From Micromonospora kangleipakensis (lineage in GTDB: Bacteria > Actinomycetota > Actinomycetes > Mycobacteriales > Micromonosporaceae): 64,000 nt of DNA. The notes beneath the pieces were generated by a model. It searched no databases and was not told the origin of the DNA. It saw only the letters and a program-made list of their open reading frames with translations. Positions 17,179-25,658 of this stretch are shown here, in pieces. Each line of letters opens with the position of its first letter. The first letter of the stretch is position 1. A program made the position numbers and the translations under genes. The DNA lies in NCBI RefSeq assembly GCF_004217615.1, contig NZ_SHLD01000001.1, positions 7,130,001-7,194,000 of the forward strand, written 5' to 3'.

Positions 17179-17196
17179 TCACAGCCACAACTGTGA
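17179..17196. promoter_or_regulatory. Inverted repeat TCACAG-N6-CTGTGA upstream of the second M23 gene
   Basis: The six-base arms at 17179-17184 and 17191-17196 are exact complements. The site lies 170 bp upstream of the GTG at 17366, between the previous terminator and the gene. The size and spacing suit a dimeric transcription factor. I see nothing else of note in 17154-17365. Confidence 0.35.
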
Positions 17197-17365
17197 GCGG
17201 TGACACAGCACAACATGATCGTTTTCCTGGTCGGAACGCCCGCCCCGGACGAAACCGGGCATGAGTCGTCAGCAGCCCCGCCCGCCCTGTGGAGCCAGTA
17301 CCCGGCACCGACCGGGCCGACACCAGTATTCGAGGTCAAGTGCCCCTCGACTGTGAAGGTCCGCC

Positions 17366-18139
17366 GTGCAGGAAGACAGCCCCGTCCAGAACGAGAACAC
17401 CCAGGACATCCCCCGGCACCGGGCGCGTAGGCGGACGGGTCGGCGCAGCACATACTTCGTCGTCGGCGCGGTGGCGCTGATCGGCCTCGGCCTCGGCGGC
17501 GTCTCCGTCGCCACCGCGGACCACGGCACACCGACCCTCGCCGCCGTCGACTTCGACGCCCAGGCCCGCGCCGAGGCCGCCGCCCGCGCCGACCGCTCCG
17601 TCCGCGAGTCGACCGCCCCGGTCACCCCGTCCGCGACCCCGGCCAGCCCGTCGCCGAGCCCGTCGACGGCCAGCCCGAAGCCGACGAAGAAGGCGGCCAC
17701 CGCCAAGCCGACGCCGAGGAAGACCACCAAGCCGAAGCCCTCCTGGGTCATCCCGATGAAGGGCGCCGAGATCACCTCCTGCTACGGGCAGCGGTGGGGC
17801 ACCCTGCACGCCGGCATCGACTTCGCGATGCCCGCGGGCACCCCGATCCACGCCGCCGCCGCAGGCACGGTGGTGAAGGCCGGCGACGCCGGCGACGGGT
17901 ACGGCAACTCCGTCTTCATCGACCACGGCAACGGCTATCTGACCCACTACGCCCACCAGAGCCGCATCGTGGTCAGGGTGGGCGAGAAGGTCAGCGCCGG
18001 CGAGGTGATCGGCTACGAGGGCGCCACCGGTGACGCCACCGGCCCGCACCTGCACTTCGAGGTGCACAAGGGCGCGATGTGGAACCAGATCGACCCGGCG
18101 CCGTTCCTGCGCGCCCGGGGCATCGACGTGGCCTGCTGA
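17366..18139 (+). CDS. Membrane-anchored M23 (LytM-type) peptidase with Ser/Pro/Lys linker
   Basis: The 257-residue protein has a basic cytoplasmic tail, one membrane segment (about 29-50), a helical Ala/Arg stretch, a disordered linker rich in Ser, Thr, Pro and Lys (about 84-126) and an M23 domain. The zinc motifs HxxxD (His148, Asp152) and HLH (228-230) are complete. The linker would let the catalytic domain reach into the wall. The start is GTG at 17366 with GAAGGT six bases upstream. It is a paralogue of the preceding gene but has its own leader and terminator. Confidence 0.92.
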   Translation: MQEDSPVQNENTQDIPRHRARRRTGRRSTYFVVGAVALIGLGLGGVSVATADHGTPTLAAVDFDAQARAEAAARADRSVRESTAPVTPSATPASPSPSPSTASPKPTKKAATAKPTPRKTTKPKPSWVIPMKGAEITSCYGQRWGTLHAGIDFAMPAGTPIHAAAAGTVVKAGDAGDGYGNSVFIDHGNGYLTHYAHQSRIVVRVGEKVSAGEVIGYEGATGDATGPHLHFEVHKGAMWNQIDPAPFLRARGIDVAC

Positions 18140-18158
18140 CGGTCGCGGAGCACGTGAC

Positions 18159-18193
18159 AGGGCCCGGTCCGGCGGTTCGCCGGCCCGGGCCCT
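18159..18193. terminator. Bidirectional terminator hairpin
   Basis: AGGGCCCGG (18159-18167) pairs with CCGGGCCCT (18185-18193), and after one mismatch CCGGCG (18169-18174) pairs with CGCCGG (18178-18183), with a GTT loop. It lies between the convergent M23 and helicase genes. Confidence 0.8.
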
Positions 18194-18203
18194 TCGTGGT
18201 CGC

Positions 18204-20711
18204 TCAGAGCTTGTCGATCGGGGCGTGCCGCAGGACCAGCCACATGGTCTGGTCGCCGAAGTCGATCTGCGCCCGGGCGCCCGGGCCGTGCCCCTCCACG
18301 GCGAGCACCCGGCCGAGGCCGTAGCGCTGGTGGTTGACCCGGTCGCCGGCCGCCACCTTCGGTCCCTGGGGCAGCTCGCTGGCGGTGGCGAGCCGGCTGG
18401 CGTCCACGCCGAGCCGCTTCGCCAGCTGCGCCGCCTTCGGGGTGCCGCCGGTGAAGCCGCCCCGCCCGCCGGGCGCGCGGTCCGCCCGGCCGCCGACGCC
18501 GCCGCCCCCGCCGGCCCACGAGGTGTACGACCCCTCGGTGCGCTCCCACCGGACCAGATCCGGCGGCAGCTCCTCCAGGAACCGGGACGGCGGGTTGTAG
18601 GCCGGCTGCCCCCAGGCCGAGCGGGTGACCGACCGGGACAGGTAGAGCCGCTGCCGGGCCCGGGTGATGCCCACGTACGCGAGCCGGCGCTCCTCCTCCA
18701 GCTCGCGGGTGTCGCCGAGCGAGCGCAGGTGCGGAAAGACGCCGTCCTCCAGGCCGGTCAGGAAGACCACCGGGAACTCCAGGCCCTTCGCGGTGTGCAG
18801 GGTCATCAGGGTGACCACGCCCTGATGGTCCGGGTCGTCGGAGGGGATCTGGTCGGCGTCGGCGACCAGCGCCACCTGCTCCAGGAAGCCGGCCAGGGTG
18901 GCCCGCTCCCCCTCCTCGCCCAGCGCCTCGACCCGCTCGGTGTACTCCCGGGCGACGCTGACCAGCTCCTGGAGGTTGTCCACCCGGCCGGCGTCCTGCG
19001 GGTCGAGGCTCTCCTCCAGCTCGGTCAGGTAGCCCGAGCGGGTCAGCAGCGCCTCCAGCACCTCCTCCGGGGTGCCGGTCTCGGCCAGCTCCCGGGCGCC
19101 GTCGAGCAGCGCGACGAACTCGGCGATGCCGTTGGCCGCCCGGGTGGAGATGCCCGGCGCGTCCTTGGCCCGGCGCAGCGCCGCCCCGAAGGAGATCCGG
19201 TCCCGGCTGGAGAGCGCCTCCACGCACGCCTCGGCCCGGTCGCCGATGCCCCGGCGCGGGGTGTTGAGGATCCGGCGCAGGCTGACCGTGTCGTCGTCGT
19301 TGACCACCGCGCGCAGGTAGGCCAGCGCGTCGCGGACCTCCTTGCGCTCGTAGAAGCGCACCCCGCCGACCACCTTGTACGGCAGGCCGACCCGGATGAA
19401 CACCTCCTCGAAGACTCGGGACTGGGCGTTGGTGCGGTAGAAGATCGCGACGTCGCCGGGGCGGGTCTCGCCGTCGTCGACCAGCCGGTCGATCTCCCGG
19501 GCCACCCAGTCCGCCTCGGCGTGCTCGGTGTCGGCGACGTACGCCACGATCTGCTCGCCGTCACCGGCGTCGCTCCAGAGCCGCTTGGGCTTGCGGGAGG
19601 TGTTCCGGTCGATCACCGCGTTGGCGGCGTTGAGGATCGTCTGGGTGGAGCGGTAGTTCTGCTCCAGCAGGATCGTCCGGGCGTCGGTGAAGTCCCGCTC
19701 GAACTCCAGGATGTTGCGGATGGTCGCGCCCCGGAACGCGTAGATCGACTGGTCGGCGTCGCCGACCACGCAGAGCTCGGCCGGCTCGATCCCCTCGGTT
19801 CCGGAGACCAGCTCCTTGATCAGCACGTACTGGGCGTGGTTGGTGTCCTGGTACTCGTCGACGAGGACGTGCCGGAACCGGCGCCGGTAGCTCTCCGCGA
19901 CGTGCGGGTGCGACTGGAGCAGGTGCACCGTCGTCATGATCAGGTCGTCGAAGTCCAGCGCGTGCGCCTCGCGCAGCCGCCGCTGGTAGAGCGTGTACGC
20001 CTCGGCCAGCGCCCGCTCGTTCGGCCCCTTGGCCCGGGCGGCGAACGCCTCCGGATCGACCAGCTCGTTCTTCAGGTTCGAGACCTGGGCGGCGAGCCCG
20101 CGCGCCGGGTAGCGCTTCGGGTCGAGGTCGAGCTCCCGGGCCACCATCTGCATCAGCCGGCGCGAGTCGTCCGCGTCGTAGATCGAGAACGTCGACTTCA
20201 GCCCGGCGTGCTCGTGCTCGGCCCGCAGGATCCGGACGCAGGCGGAGTGGAACGTCGACACCCACATCAGCCGGGCCCGCCGCCCGACCAGGGCGGCCAC
20301 CCGCTCCTTCATCTCGCCGGCGGCCTTGTTGGTGAAGGTGATCGCGATGATCTCGCCCGGGTGCACGTCCCGCGCGGCGAGCAGGTACGCGATCCGGTTG
20401 GTCAGCACCCGGGTCTTGCCGGAGCCGGCGCCGGCCACGATCAGCAGGGGCGAGCCCGCGTGGGTGACGGCGTCGCGCTGCGGACCGTTCAGCCCGGCGA
20501 GGAGGGCCTGCGGGTCCAGCCGGGCGGCCGACGGCGCCAGGTCGCGGCGCGGCGACAGACCGGCCTTCGTTCGGTCCGAAGCGCCGCCTAGCGGCGCGGA
20601 GGCCGAATTATGGCCGCCAGCCGAGCTGGAGTCGTCGTAGGACCCGGGCCGGTGCGGCGGGGTCGGCTCCGGCGCGGGCGGGGACGCGGGGATGTCGAAG
20701 AGAGGATGCAT
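18204..20711 (-). CDS. pcrA: UvrD/PcrA-family ATP-dependent DNA helicase
   Basis: This superfamily 1A helicase unwinds DNA 3' to 5' in nucleotide excision repair and replication restart. In 835 residues I see a Pro/Ser-rich N-terminal extension (1-65), the Q-motif LNGPQRDAV, Walker A GAGSGKT, motif Ia TFTNKAAGEMKERV, the DEYQDTN box, motif III VVGDADQSIYAFRGA, motif IV EQNYRST, motif VI YVGITRARQRLYL, and a C-terminal Tudor-like segment (VAAGDRVNHQRYGLGRV) that contacts RNA polymerase in relatives. TAGACT (complement of 20721-20726) lies nine bases before the ATG, so the mRNA is nearly leaderless. It is divergent from the chorismate mutase gene, as in mycobacteria. Confidence 0.96.
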   Translation of the reverse strand: MHPLFDIPASPPAPEPTPPHRPGSYDDSSSAGGHNSASAPLGGASDRTKAGLSPRRDLAPSAARLDPQALLAGLNGPQRDAVTHAGSPLLIVAGAGSGKTRVLTNRIAYLLAARDVHPGEIIAITFTNKAAGEMKERVAALVGRRARLMWVSTFHSACVRILRAEHEHAGLKSTFSIYDADDSRRLMQMVARELDLDPKRYPARGLAAQVSNLKNELVDPEAFAARAKGPNERALAEAYTLYQRRLREAHALDFDDLIMTTVHLLQSHPHVAESYRRRFRHVLVDEYQDTNHAQYVLIKELVSGTEGIEPAELCVVGDADQSIYAFRGATIRNILEFERDFTDARTILLEQNYRSTQTILNAANAVIDRNTSRKPKRLWSDAGDGEQIVAYVADTEHAEADWVAREIDRLVDDGETRPGDVAIFYRTNAQSRVFEEVFIRVGLPYKVVGGVRFYERKEVRDALAYLRAVVNDDDTVSLRRILNTPRRGIGDRAEACVEALSSRDRISFGAALRRAKDAPGISTRAANGIAEFVALLDGARELAETGTPEEVLEALLTRSGYLTELEESLDPQDAGRVDNLQELVSVAREYTERVEALGEEGERATLAGFLEQVALVADADQIPSDDPDHQGVVTLMTLHTAKGLEFPVVFLTGLEDGVFPHLRSLGDTRELEEERRLAYVGITRARQRLYLSRSVTRSAWGQPAYNPPSRFLEELPPDLVRWERTEGSYTSWAGGGGGVGGRADRAPGGRGGFTGGTPKAAQLAKRLGVDASRLATASELPQGPKVAAGDRVNHQRYGLGRVLAVEGHGPGARAQIDFGDQTMWLVLRHAPIDKL

Positions 20712-20849
20712 CGCACGGCGAGTCTATGCCGCCGGACGGACACTTCCCGCCCGCGCACGCCACGACGAGACGAAGGCGTCACCCGGGGCGGAATCGTGCC
20801 CCGTCCCACCTGTTGGCGGGAATGCTTGCGCGCCCCGGCCGCGGCTCGG

Positions 20850-20855
20850 CATACT
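20850..20855 (+). promoter_or_regulatory. Leaderless promoter for the chorismate mutase leader
   Basis: CATACT (20850-20855) is preceded after an 18-bp spacer by TTGCGC (20826-20831 region). The -10 box ends seven bases before the GTG of the leader peptide, so the transcript should begin at or next to that codon. Confidence 0.5.
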
Positions 20856-20862
20856 CGACGAC

Positions 20863-20928
20863 GTGTTCGGTCAGCGCTTCTACTTTTACTACGGCACCGG
20901 GAGTCCGGCAGCCGTAGGTCGCGCCTGA
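20863..20928 (+). CDS. Aromatic-residue leader peptide (21 aa), candidate attenuator
   Basis: A 21-codon frame runs from GTG 20863 to TGA 20926. Residues 6-10 are Phe-Tyr-Phe-Tyr-Tyr, and residue 2 is also Phe. It is followed at once by an intrinsic terminator and then by a chorismate mutase gene, the first committed step towards Phe and Tyr. This is the layout of ribosome-mediated attenuation: scarcity of charged tRNA-Phe or tRNA-Tyr would stall the ribosome and alter RNA folding. The last Tyr codons overlap the left arm of a hairpin (20889-20917), as expected of a stall-sensitive structure. The biology is inference; the frame and structures are directly visible. Confidence 0.75.
   Translation: MFGQRFYFYYGTGSPAAVGRA
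20889..20917 (+). promoter_or_regulatory. Hairpin overlapping the Tyr codons of the leader
   Basis: CTACGGC (20889-20895) pairs with GCCGTAG (20911-20917), with an inner CCGG/CCGG stem closing a GAGT loop. A ribosome stalled on the Tyr codons at 20881-20892 would cover the left arm. A further pairing AGGTC (20916-20920) with GACCT (20935-20939) shares two bases with it. I could not find a convincing antiterminator by eye. Confidence 0.5.
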
Positions 20929-20942
20929 TCACAAGACCTGCG

Positions 20943-20976
20943 AAAAGCCCCGGGCTCGGAGAGCCCGGGGCTTTTT
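20943..20976 (+). terminator. Intrinsic terminator in front of the chorismate mutase gene
   Basis: AAAAGCCCCGGGCTC (20943-20957) pairs perfectly with GAGCCCGGGGCTTTT (20961-20975) around the loop GGA, ending in a run of five T. It stands 14 bases after the leader stop codon and 47 bases before the chorismate mutase ATG. A terminator upstream of a gene on its own strand, with no other complete gene before it, is the mark of an attenuator. Confidence 0.93.
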
Positions 20977-21022
20977 CGTCCCGGGATCCGGGCACCGGGC
21001 CCGACACCCGAGGGGTACGACG

Positions 21023-21376
21023 ATGATGACTGACGTGGCGGAGCAGAGCGGCAGCCTGGCGAGGAACGACGACCGGGCCGACACGGGTCCGACGGCGGCC
21101 GCGACCGCTCGGACCGGCACCGGCGACTCGGCGGCCGCCGAAAGGATCGTGGAGATCCGGGAGCGGATCGACGAGATCGACCGGACCATCATCGCGCTGT
21201 GGCAGGAGCGGGCCGCCCTCTCCCAGGAGGTGGGAGCCACCCGGCTCGCCTCCGGCGGCACGCGCCTGGTGCTCTCCCGGGAACGGGAGATCCTGGAGCG
21301 GTTCCGGCAGGCGCTGGGCGCGGACGGGACGCAGCTCGCGCTGCTGCTGCTCCGCGCCGGCCGCGGCCCCCTCTGA
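21023..21376 (+). CDS. aroQ: Chorismate mutase, AroQ class
   Basis: The enzyme converts chorismate to prephenate, the branch point to Phe and Tyr. The 117-residue protein has a 35-residue variable N-terminus and then the all-helical AroQ fold: RIVEIRERIDEIDRTIIALWQERAALSQEVGATR, then SREREILERFRQALG and the tail LLLRAGRGPL. The short length and Arg/Gly-containing tail resemble the actinobacterial AroQ-delta enzymes such as M. tuberculosis Rv0948c, which are weak alone and are activated by DAHP synthase. GAGGGG (21010-21015) lies seven bases before the ATG; a second ATG follows at 21026. Expression is probably controlled by the leader at 20863-20976. Confidence 0.9.
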   Translation: MMTDVAEQSGSLARNDDRADTGPTAAATARTGTGDSAAAERIVEIRERIDEIDRTIIALWQERAALSQEVGATRLASGGTRLVLSREREILERFRQALGADGTQLALLLLRAGRGPL

Positions 21377-21523
21377 GAAGGGCCGTGCCGGCCCGGCGGC
21401 CCGGCAGCCGGGCGGGACGCCCGGCCGACCGGACCGCCGGCGTACCGGAAGGGAAAGCCGGCGGGCGGACGGCCCGGCCGGCCCGGTCCGGCGCCTCGGC
21501 GCGACCGGGGACCCGGATACGAC

Positions 21524-21564
21524 GGACCGCCTGCCGGCGTCGGGCTGACGCTGGCAGGCGGTCC
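21524..21564. terminator. Terminator hairpin after the peptide-transporter operon
   Basis: An 18-bp stem between 21524-21541 and 21547-21564, with one G-U pair and a five-base loop, lies seven bases beyond the stop of the last transporter gene (minus strand). It could also end the chorismate mutase transcript from the other side. I see no gene in 21377-21523. Confidence 0.8.
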
Positions 21565-21571
21565 GGACGGA

Positions 21572-22585
21572 TCACGCCTCGTGGGTGGCGACGATCTCCC
21601 GCTTCTCCGCGAAGTGGCAGGCGCTCGGGTGGTCGGTGCCCCGCCGGATCTGCAGCAGCGGCACCTCCTGGGCGCAGATGTCCTGCGCCTTCCAGCAGCG
21701 GGTGCGGAACCGGCAGCCCGAGGGCGGGCTCACCGGGGAGGGGACGTCACCGGTGAGCCGGATGATCGCCTTGTTGTCCCGCAGCGTCGGGTCCGGCACC
21801 GGCACCGCCGAGAGCAGCGCCTGGGTGTACGGGTGGGTCGGCCGCTCGTAGATCTCGTCCTCGGTGCCGATCTCCACCATCTTGCCCAGGTACATCACCG
21901 CGACCCGGTCGGAGAGGTGGCGCACGACCGAGAGGTCGTGGGCGATGAAGACGTACGACAGGCCGAACTCGTTCTGGAGCTTCTCCAGCAGGTTCATCAC
22001 CTGCGCCTGGATCGACACGTCCAGCGCCGAGACCGGCTCGTCGCAGACGATCACCTCGGGCCGCAGCGCCAGCGCCCGGGCGATGCCGATGCGCTGCCGC
22101 TGACCGCCGGAGAACTGGTGCGGGTACCGGTTGATGTGCTCCGGGTTGAGGCCGACCAGGTCGAGCAGCTCCTTGACCTTGCCCCGGCGGCTGCCCTTTG
22201 GGGCCACCTCCGAGTGGATCTCGAACGGCTCGCCGATCAGGTCACCGACCGTCATCCGCGGGTTCAGCGAGGTGTACGGGTCCTGCATCACCAGCTGGAT
22301 CTGCCGGCGCAGTCGCCGCAGCGCGCCGCCGGAGAGCTTGGAGATGTCCTGGCCCTTGTAGAACACGCTGCCGCTGGTCGGCTTCTCCAGGTTCATCAGG
22401 ACCCGGGCGAGTGTCGACTTGCCGCAGCCGGACTCGCCCACGACGCCGAGGGTCTCGCCCGTCTTCAGCTCGAAGGAGACGCCGTCGACCGCCTTGACCT
22501 GACCCACGGTCTTCTTGAACACGATCCCCTGGGTGACCGGGTAGTGCTTGACCAGGTCACGGACCTCGATGATGTTCTCAGTCAC
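21572..22585 (-). CDS. Peptide ABC transporter ATP-binding protein, DppF/OppF type
   Basis: This is the last gene of a complete five-gene peptide-importer operon. The 337-residue ATPase has Walker [10 protein letters not shown] (about 54-62), the signature FSGGQRQR, Walker B VIVCDEP and the C-terminal Cys-rich extension with [15 protein letters not shown]. Its start lies eight bases inside the end of the preceding gene. It is very similar to the protein at 1040-2071, so the two transporter systems in the window are paralogous. Confidence 0.94.
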   Translation of the reverse strand: MTENIIEVRDLVKHYPVTQGIVFKKTVGQVKAVDGVSFELKTGETLGVVGESGCGKSTLARVLMNLEKPTSGSVFYKGQDISKLSGGALRRLRRQIQLVMQDPYTSLNPRMTVGDLIGEPFEIHSEVAPKGSRRGKVKELLDLVGLNPEHINRYPHQFSGGQRQRIGIARALALRPEVIVCDEPVSALDVSIQAQVMNLLEKLQNEFGLSYVFIAHDLSVVRHLSDRVAVMYLGKMVEIGTEDEIYERPTHPYTQALLSAVPVPDPTLRDNKAIIRLTGDVPSPVSPPSGCRFRTRCWKAQDICAQEVPLLQIRRGTDHPSACHFAEKREIVATHEA

Positions 22586-23621
22586 GGTTCACGAGCTCCT
22601 CGGCGAAGTGGCAGGCGCTGGCCCGGCCGCTGCCGATCTGCAGCAGCGGGGGCACCTTCTCCCGGCACACCGGCTGCGCCATGGGGCAGCGCGGGTTGAA
22701 CGGGCAGCCCGGCGGGATGTTCATCAGGTTCGGCGGGAGGCCTTTGATGGTGCGGAGCTCCTGCCCCTTCTCGTCCATCCGCGGGATCGAGTCGAGCAGG
22801 CCGAGGGTGTACGGGTGCGCCGGCTTGGCGTACAGGTCGTACACGTCGGCTTCCTCGACGATCCGGCCGGCGTACATGACCGAGATCCGGTCCGCGACGT
22901 CGGCGACCACGCCAAGGTCGTGGGTGATCAGGATCATGCCCATCCGCCGCTCCCGCTGGAGCTCGCCGAGCAGGTCCATGATCTGGGCCTGCACGGTCAC
23001 GTCCAGCGCGGTGGTCGGCTCGTCCGCGATCAGCACCTCCGGGTCGAGCGCCAGCGACATCGCGATCATCGCGCGCTGCCGCATACCGCCGGAGAACTGG
23101 TGCGGGTAGTTGCTGAACCGACCCTTGGCGTTCGGGATCTTGACCTGGTCGAGCATCTCGATCGCACGCTTCTTGGCGTCCGCGCGGCTCATGCCGCGCC
23201 GGATGCGGAACTGCTCGGCGATCTGGAACCCGACGGTGAAAACCGGGTTGAGCGCGGAGAGCGAGTCCTGGAAGATCATCGCAATGCCCTCGCCGCGGAT
23301 GCGGCGGCGCTCCTCGGCGGACATCTTGAGCATGTCCTTGCCGTGGAAGCGGACCTGACCGCCAGTGACGAAGCCCGGCGGGGTGTCCAGGATGCCCATG
23401 ATGGTCTGCGCGGTGACGCTCTTGCCGGAGCCGGACTCGCCGAGCACGGCGAGGGTCTCCCCCGCGTCGACGTGGTACGTGACCCCGTTGATGACCTTGG
23501 CGACGCCGTCCCGGGTGCGGAACTCCACCCGCAGGCCGTCGACCTCGAGCAGCCGGCCGGAGGGACGGCCGGAACCGTCGGCGCCGGGCGCGGACTGCTC
23601 GGACACGAGAATGTCGGACAA
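22578..23621 (-). CDS. Peptide ABC transporter ATP-binding protein, DppD/OppD type
   Basis: The 347-residue ATPase has Walker A GESGSGKS, the signature FSGGMRQR, Walker B VLIADEP and the Cys-rich C-terminus (CPFNPRCPM). It pairs with the DppF-type subunit downstream. Eleven bases separate it from the permease gene upstream, and it overlaps the next gene by eight bases, so translation is coupled. It closely resembles the protein at 19-1056. Confidence 0.94.
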   Translation of the reverse strand: MSDILVSEQSAPGADGSGRPSGRLLEVDGLRVEFRTRDGVAKVINGVTYHVDAGETLAVLGESGSGKSVTAQTIMGILDTPPGFVTGGQVRFHGKDMLKMSAEERRRIRGEGIAMIFQDSLSALNPVFTVGFQIAEQFRIRRGMSRADAKKRAIEMLDQVKIPNAKGRFSNYPHQFSGGMRQRAMIAMSLALDPEVLIADEPTTALDVTVQAQIMDLLGELQRERRMGMILITHDLGVVADVADRISVMYAGRIVEEADVYDLYAKPAHPYTLGLLDSIPRMDEKGQELRTIKGLPPNLMNIPPGCPFNPRCPMAQPVCREKVPPLLQIGSGRASACHFAEELVNRD

Positions 23622-23632
23622 CTCAGTCTCCC

Positions 23633-24610
23633 CTATCGGAGCTTCGGATCGAGGGCCTCGCGGACCGCCTCGCCGAGCATGACGAAGCTGAGCACGGCGG
23701 TGACGAGGAACGCGGCGGGGAAGAAGAGCAGGTTCGGCGCGACCCGGAGGTAGTTCTGCGCCTCACTGATCATGATGCCCCACGAGACCACCGGGCTCTT
23801 CAGGCCGACGCCCAGGAAGGAGAGCGTGGCCTCCGCGCCGATGAACGAACCGACCATGATCGTCGAGTACACCAGCAGCGGCGCGAGACAGTTCGGCAGC
23901 AGGTGCTTGAGGATGATCCGGCCCGTACCAGCGCCGAGCGCCCGGGCAGCGACGATGTAGTCCGCCTCCCTGGTGGCCAGCACCGAGGAGCGCATCAGCC
24001 GCATCACGACCGGCCAGCTCAGGATGACCAGCGAAGCGATGACCAGGCCCATGATCTTCGTCTTGCTGTTGTTGCTGCCCGAGCCGTTGAAGGTCGTCAG
24101 GATGACGATGGCACCGAGCACGAACGGCAGGCCGAAGAATACGTCGGCGACCCGGGAGAGCAGCGAGTCCACCCAGCCGCCCCGGTAGCCGGAGATGATG
24201 CCCATCACGCCACCGACCAGCATGGTGCCGGCGACGGAGAGGAGCGCTACGAGGATCGAGGCCCGAGCGCCGTAGATGGTCCGGGCAAAGACGTCACGGC
24301 CCTGCACGTCGTTGCCGAACCAGGCGTGGGCGGAGGGCTTGCCGAGGCTGTTGTCCAGCGAACCGTTCACGGCGTCGCCGGAGGTGAACAGCGACGGGAA
24401 GGCCGCCATCACCACGAACAGCAGGATCAACGCCGAGGAGATCCAGAAGAGCGGCTTGCGGCGCAGGTCGCGCCAGGCGTCGCCGAGGAGGCCACGCGGC
24501 TTCTCCTTGCGGGCGCTCTCCGGCAGGCCGGCGTTGGTGGGGGCACCGAACTCGGTCGGCTGCTCCGGGCGGGGAGTGCTGACGATCGACGCGGCGGAGG
24601 GGTCACTCAT
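23633..24610 (-). CDS. Peptide ABC transporter permease, DppC/OppC type
   Basis: The 325-residue inner-membrane permease has a cytoplasmic N-terminus of about 50 residues, one helix (FWISSALILLFVVMAAF), a periplasmic loop with WFGNDVQGRDVFARTIYGAR that marks DppC proteins, then five helices. The cytoplasmic EAA loop reads ADYIVAARALGAGTGRIILKHLLPN and docks on the ATPases. It ends Asp-Pro-Lys-Leu-Arg. Its ATG lies inside the end of the partner permease gene (eight-base overlap). Confidence 0.94.
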   Translation of the reverse strand: MSDPSAASIVSTPRPEQPTEFGAPTNAGLPESARKEKPRGLLGDAWRDLRRKPLFWISSALILLFVVMAAFPSLFTSGDAVNGSLDNSLGKPSAHAWFGNDVQGRDVFARTIYGARASILVALLSVAGTMLVGGVMGIISGYRGGWVDSLLSRVADVFFGLPFVLGAIVILTTFNGSGSNNSKTKIMGLVIASLVILSWPVVMRLMRSSVLATREADYIVAARALGAGTGRIILKHLLPNCLAPLLVYSTIMVGSFIGAEATLSFLGVGLKSPVVSWGIMISEAQNYLRVAPNLLFFPAAFLVTAVLSFVMLGEAVREALDPKLR

Positions 24611-25529
24611 AACGGATCCTCGGGTCCAGGGCGGCGTAGAGCAGGTCGACCAGCAGGTTCATCAGCAGGTAGACCAGCACCAGCACCACCACGATGGAGA
24701 CAACGGTAGCGCTCTCCTTGGTGACGATCGACCGGTAGACCTGTCGACCGATGCCGTTGATACCGAAGATTCCCTCGGTGACGATCGCGCCGCCCATCAG
24801 GGCGCCCAGGTCGGTGCCGAGCAGGGTGACCACCGGGATCAGCGAGTTGCGCAGCAGATGGACACCGACCACCCGGCGCATCGGCAGGCCCTTGGCGATC
24901 GCGGTGCGCACGTAGTCGGCCCGCCGGTTCTCGGCGATGCTCGTCCGCGACACCCGGGCGATGTACGCCATCGAGGCGCTGCCCAGCACGAAGCCCGGGA
25001 TAAGCAGTTCGGAGAACGGCATCTCGCTGGAGACGGTCGGCGTGACGATCTTCCACTGCACCCCGAAGGTCCACTGGAGCACGAAGCCGACGACGAAGAC
25101 CGGCAGCGCGATCAGGAACAGGCTGGAGACCAGGACCAGGTTGTCCAGGAAGCCGTTGCGGCGCAGACCGGTCAGCACGCCGGCGGTGAGGCCGATGAGC
25201 GCCTCGATCGCCAGGGCGACAACGGCCAGCTTGAGCGTGTTCGGGTACGCGGTGGCGATGATGTCGTTGATCGACCGGCCGCTGTAGGTCGTACCGAAGT
25301 CTCCTTGGAGGAGGCTCTTCATGTAGATCGCGTACTGAACGAAGACGTTCTCGTTGAGGTGGTACTTCTCGGTGAGGGCGGCGACGTACTCCGGCGGGCA
25401 GCGACGCTCACCGCACTTGCCGGCGAATGGATCTCCGGGCACGGCCCAGACGAGCCAGTAGATCAGGAACGTCGTGCCGATGAAGACCGGCACAAGTTGG
25501 AGCAGCCGTCTCACGAGATAGCGGCCCAT
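24603..25529 (-). CDS. Peptide ABC transporter permease, DppB/OppB type
   Basis: The 308-residue permease begins MGRYLVRRLLQLVPVFIGTTFLIYWLVW, the usual first helix of DppB, followed by a long external loop with an unusual Cys pair (KCGERRCP, about 38-44), the conserved GDFGTTYSGRSI and five more helices. The EAA loop is ADYVRTAIAKGLPMRRVVGVHLLRNS. It forms the channel with the DppC subunit. It is separated from the binding-protein gene by a hairpin and a double repeat, which probably set a lower expression level for the membrane parts. Confidence 0.94.
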   Translation of the reverse strand: MGRYLVRRLLQLVPVFIGTTFLIYWLVWAVPGDPFAGKCGERRCPPEYVAALTEKYHLNENVFVQYAIYMKSLLQGDFGTTYSGRSINDIIATAYPNTLKLAVVALAIEALIGLTAGVLTGLRRNGFLDNLVLVSSLFLIALPVFVVGFVLQWTFGVQWKIVTPTVSSEMPFSELLIPGFVLGSASMAYIARVSRTSIAENRRADYVRTAIAKGLPMRRVVGVHLLRNSLIPVVTLLGTDLGALMGGAIVTEGIFGINGIGRQVYRSIVTKESATVVSIVVVLVLVYLLMNLLVDLLYAALDPRIRYE

Positions 25530-25576
25530 GGGGTGGTCCTCCAGACAAGGGGTGCGTCGGCGGCCGACACGATGGT

Positions 25577-25650
25577 GACAGCGTGCGAGGAAGGATGTTG
25601 TGACACCCGCTCGCGACAGCGTGCGAGGAGATGTTGTAACACCCGCTCGC
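25577..25650 (-). repeat. Two tandem 36-38-bp repeats between binding-protein and permease genes
   Basis: Copy one (25577-25614, 38 bp) and copy two (25615-25650, 36 bp) both begin GACAGCGTGCGAGGA and end ACACCCGCTCGC. They differ by a two-base indel and one or two substitutions. Each copy has GCGAG and CTCGC near its ends, able to form a small hairpin, and a near-palindromic centre TGTTGTAACA. They sit in the transcribed spacer of the operon. Confidence 0.85.
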
Positions 25651-25658
25651 GGAACGGC

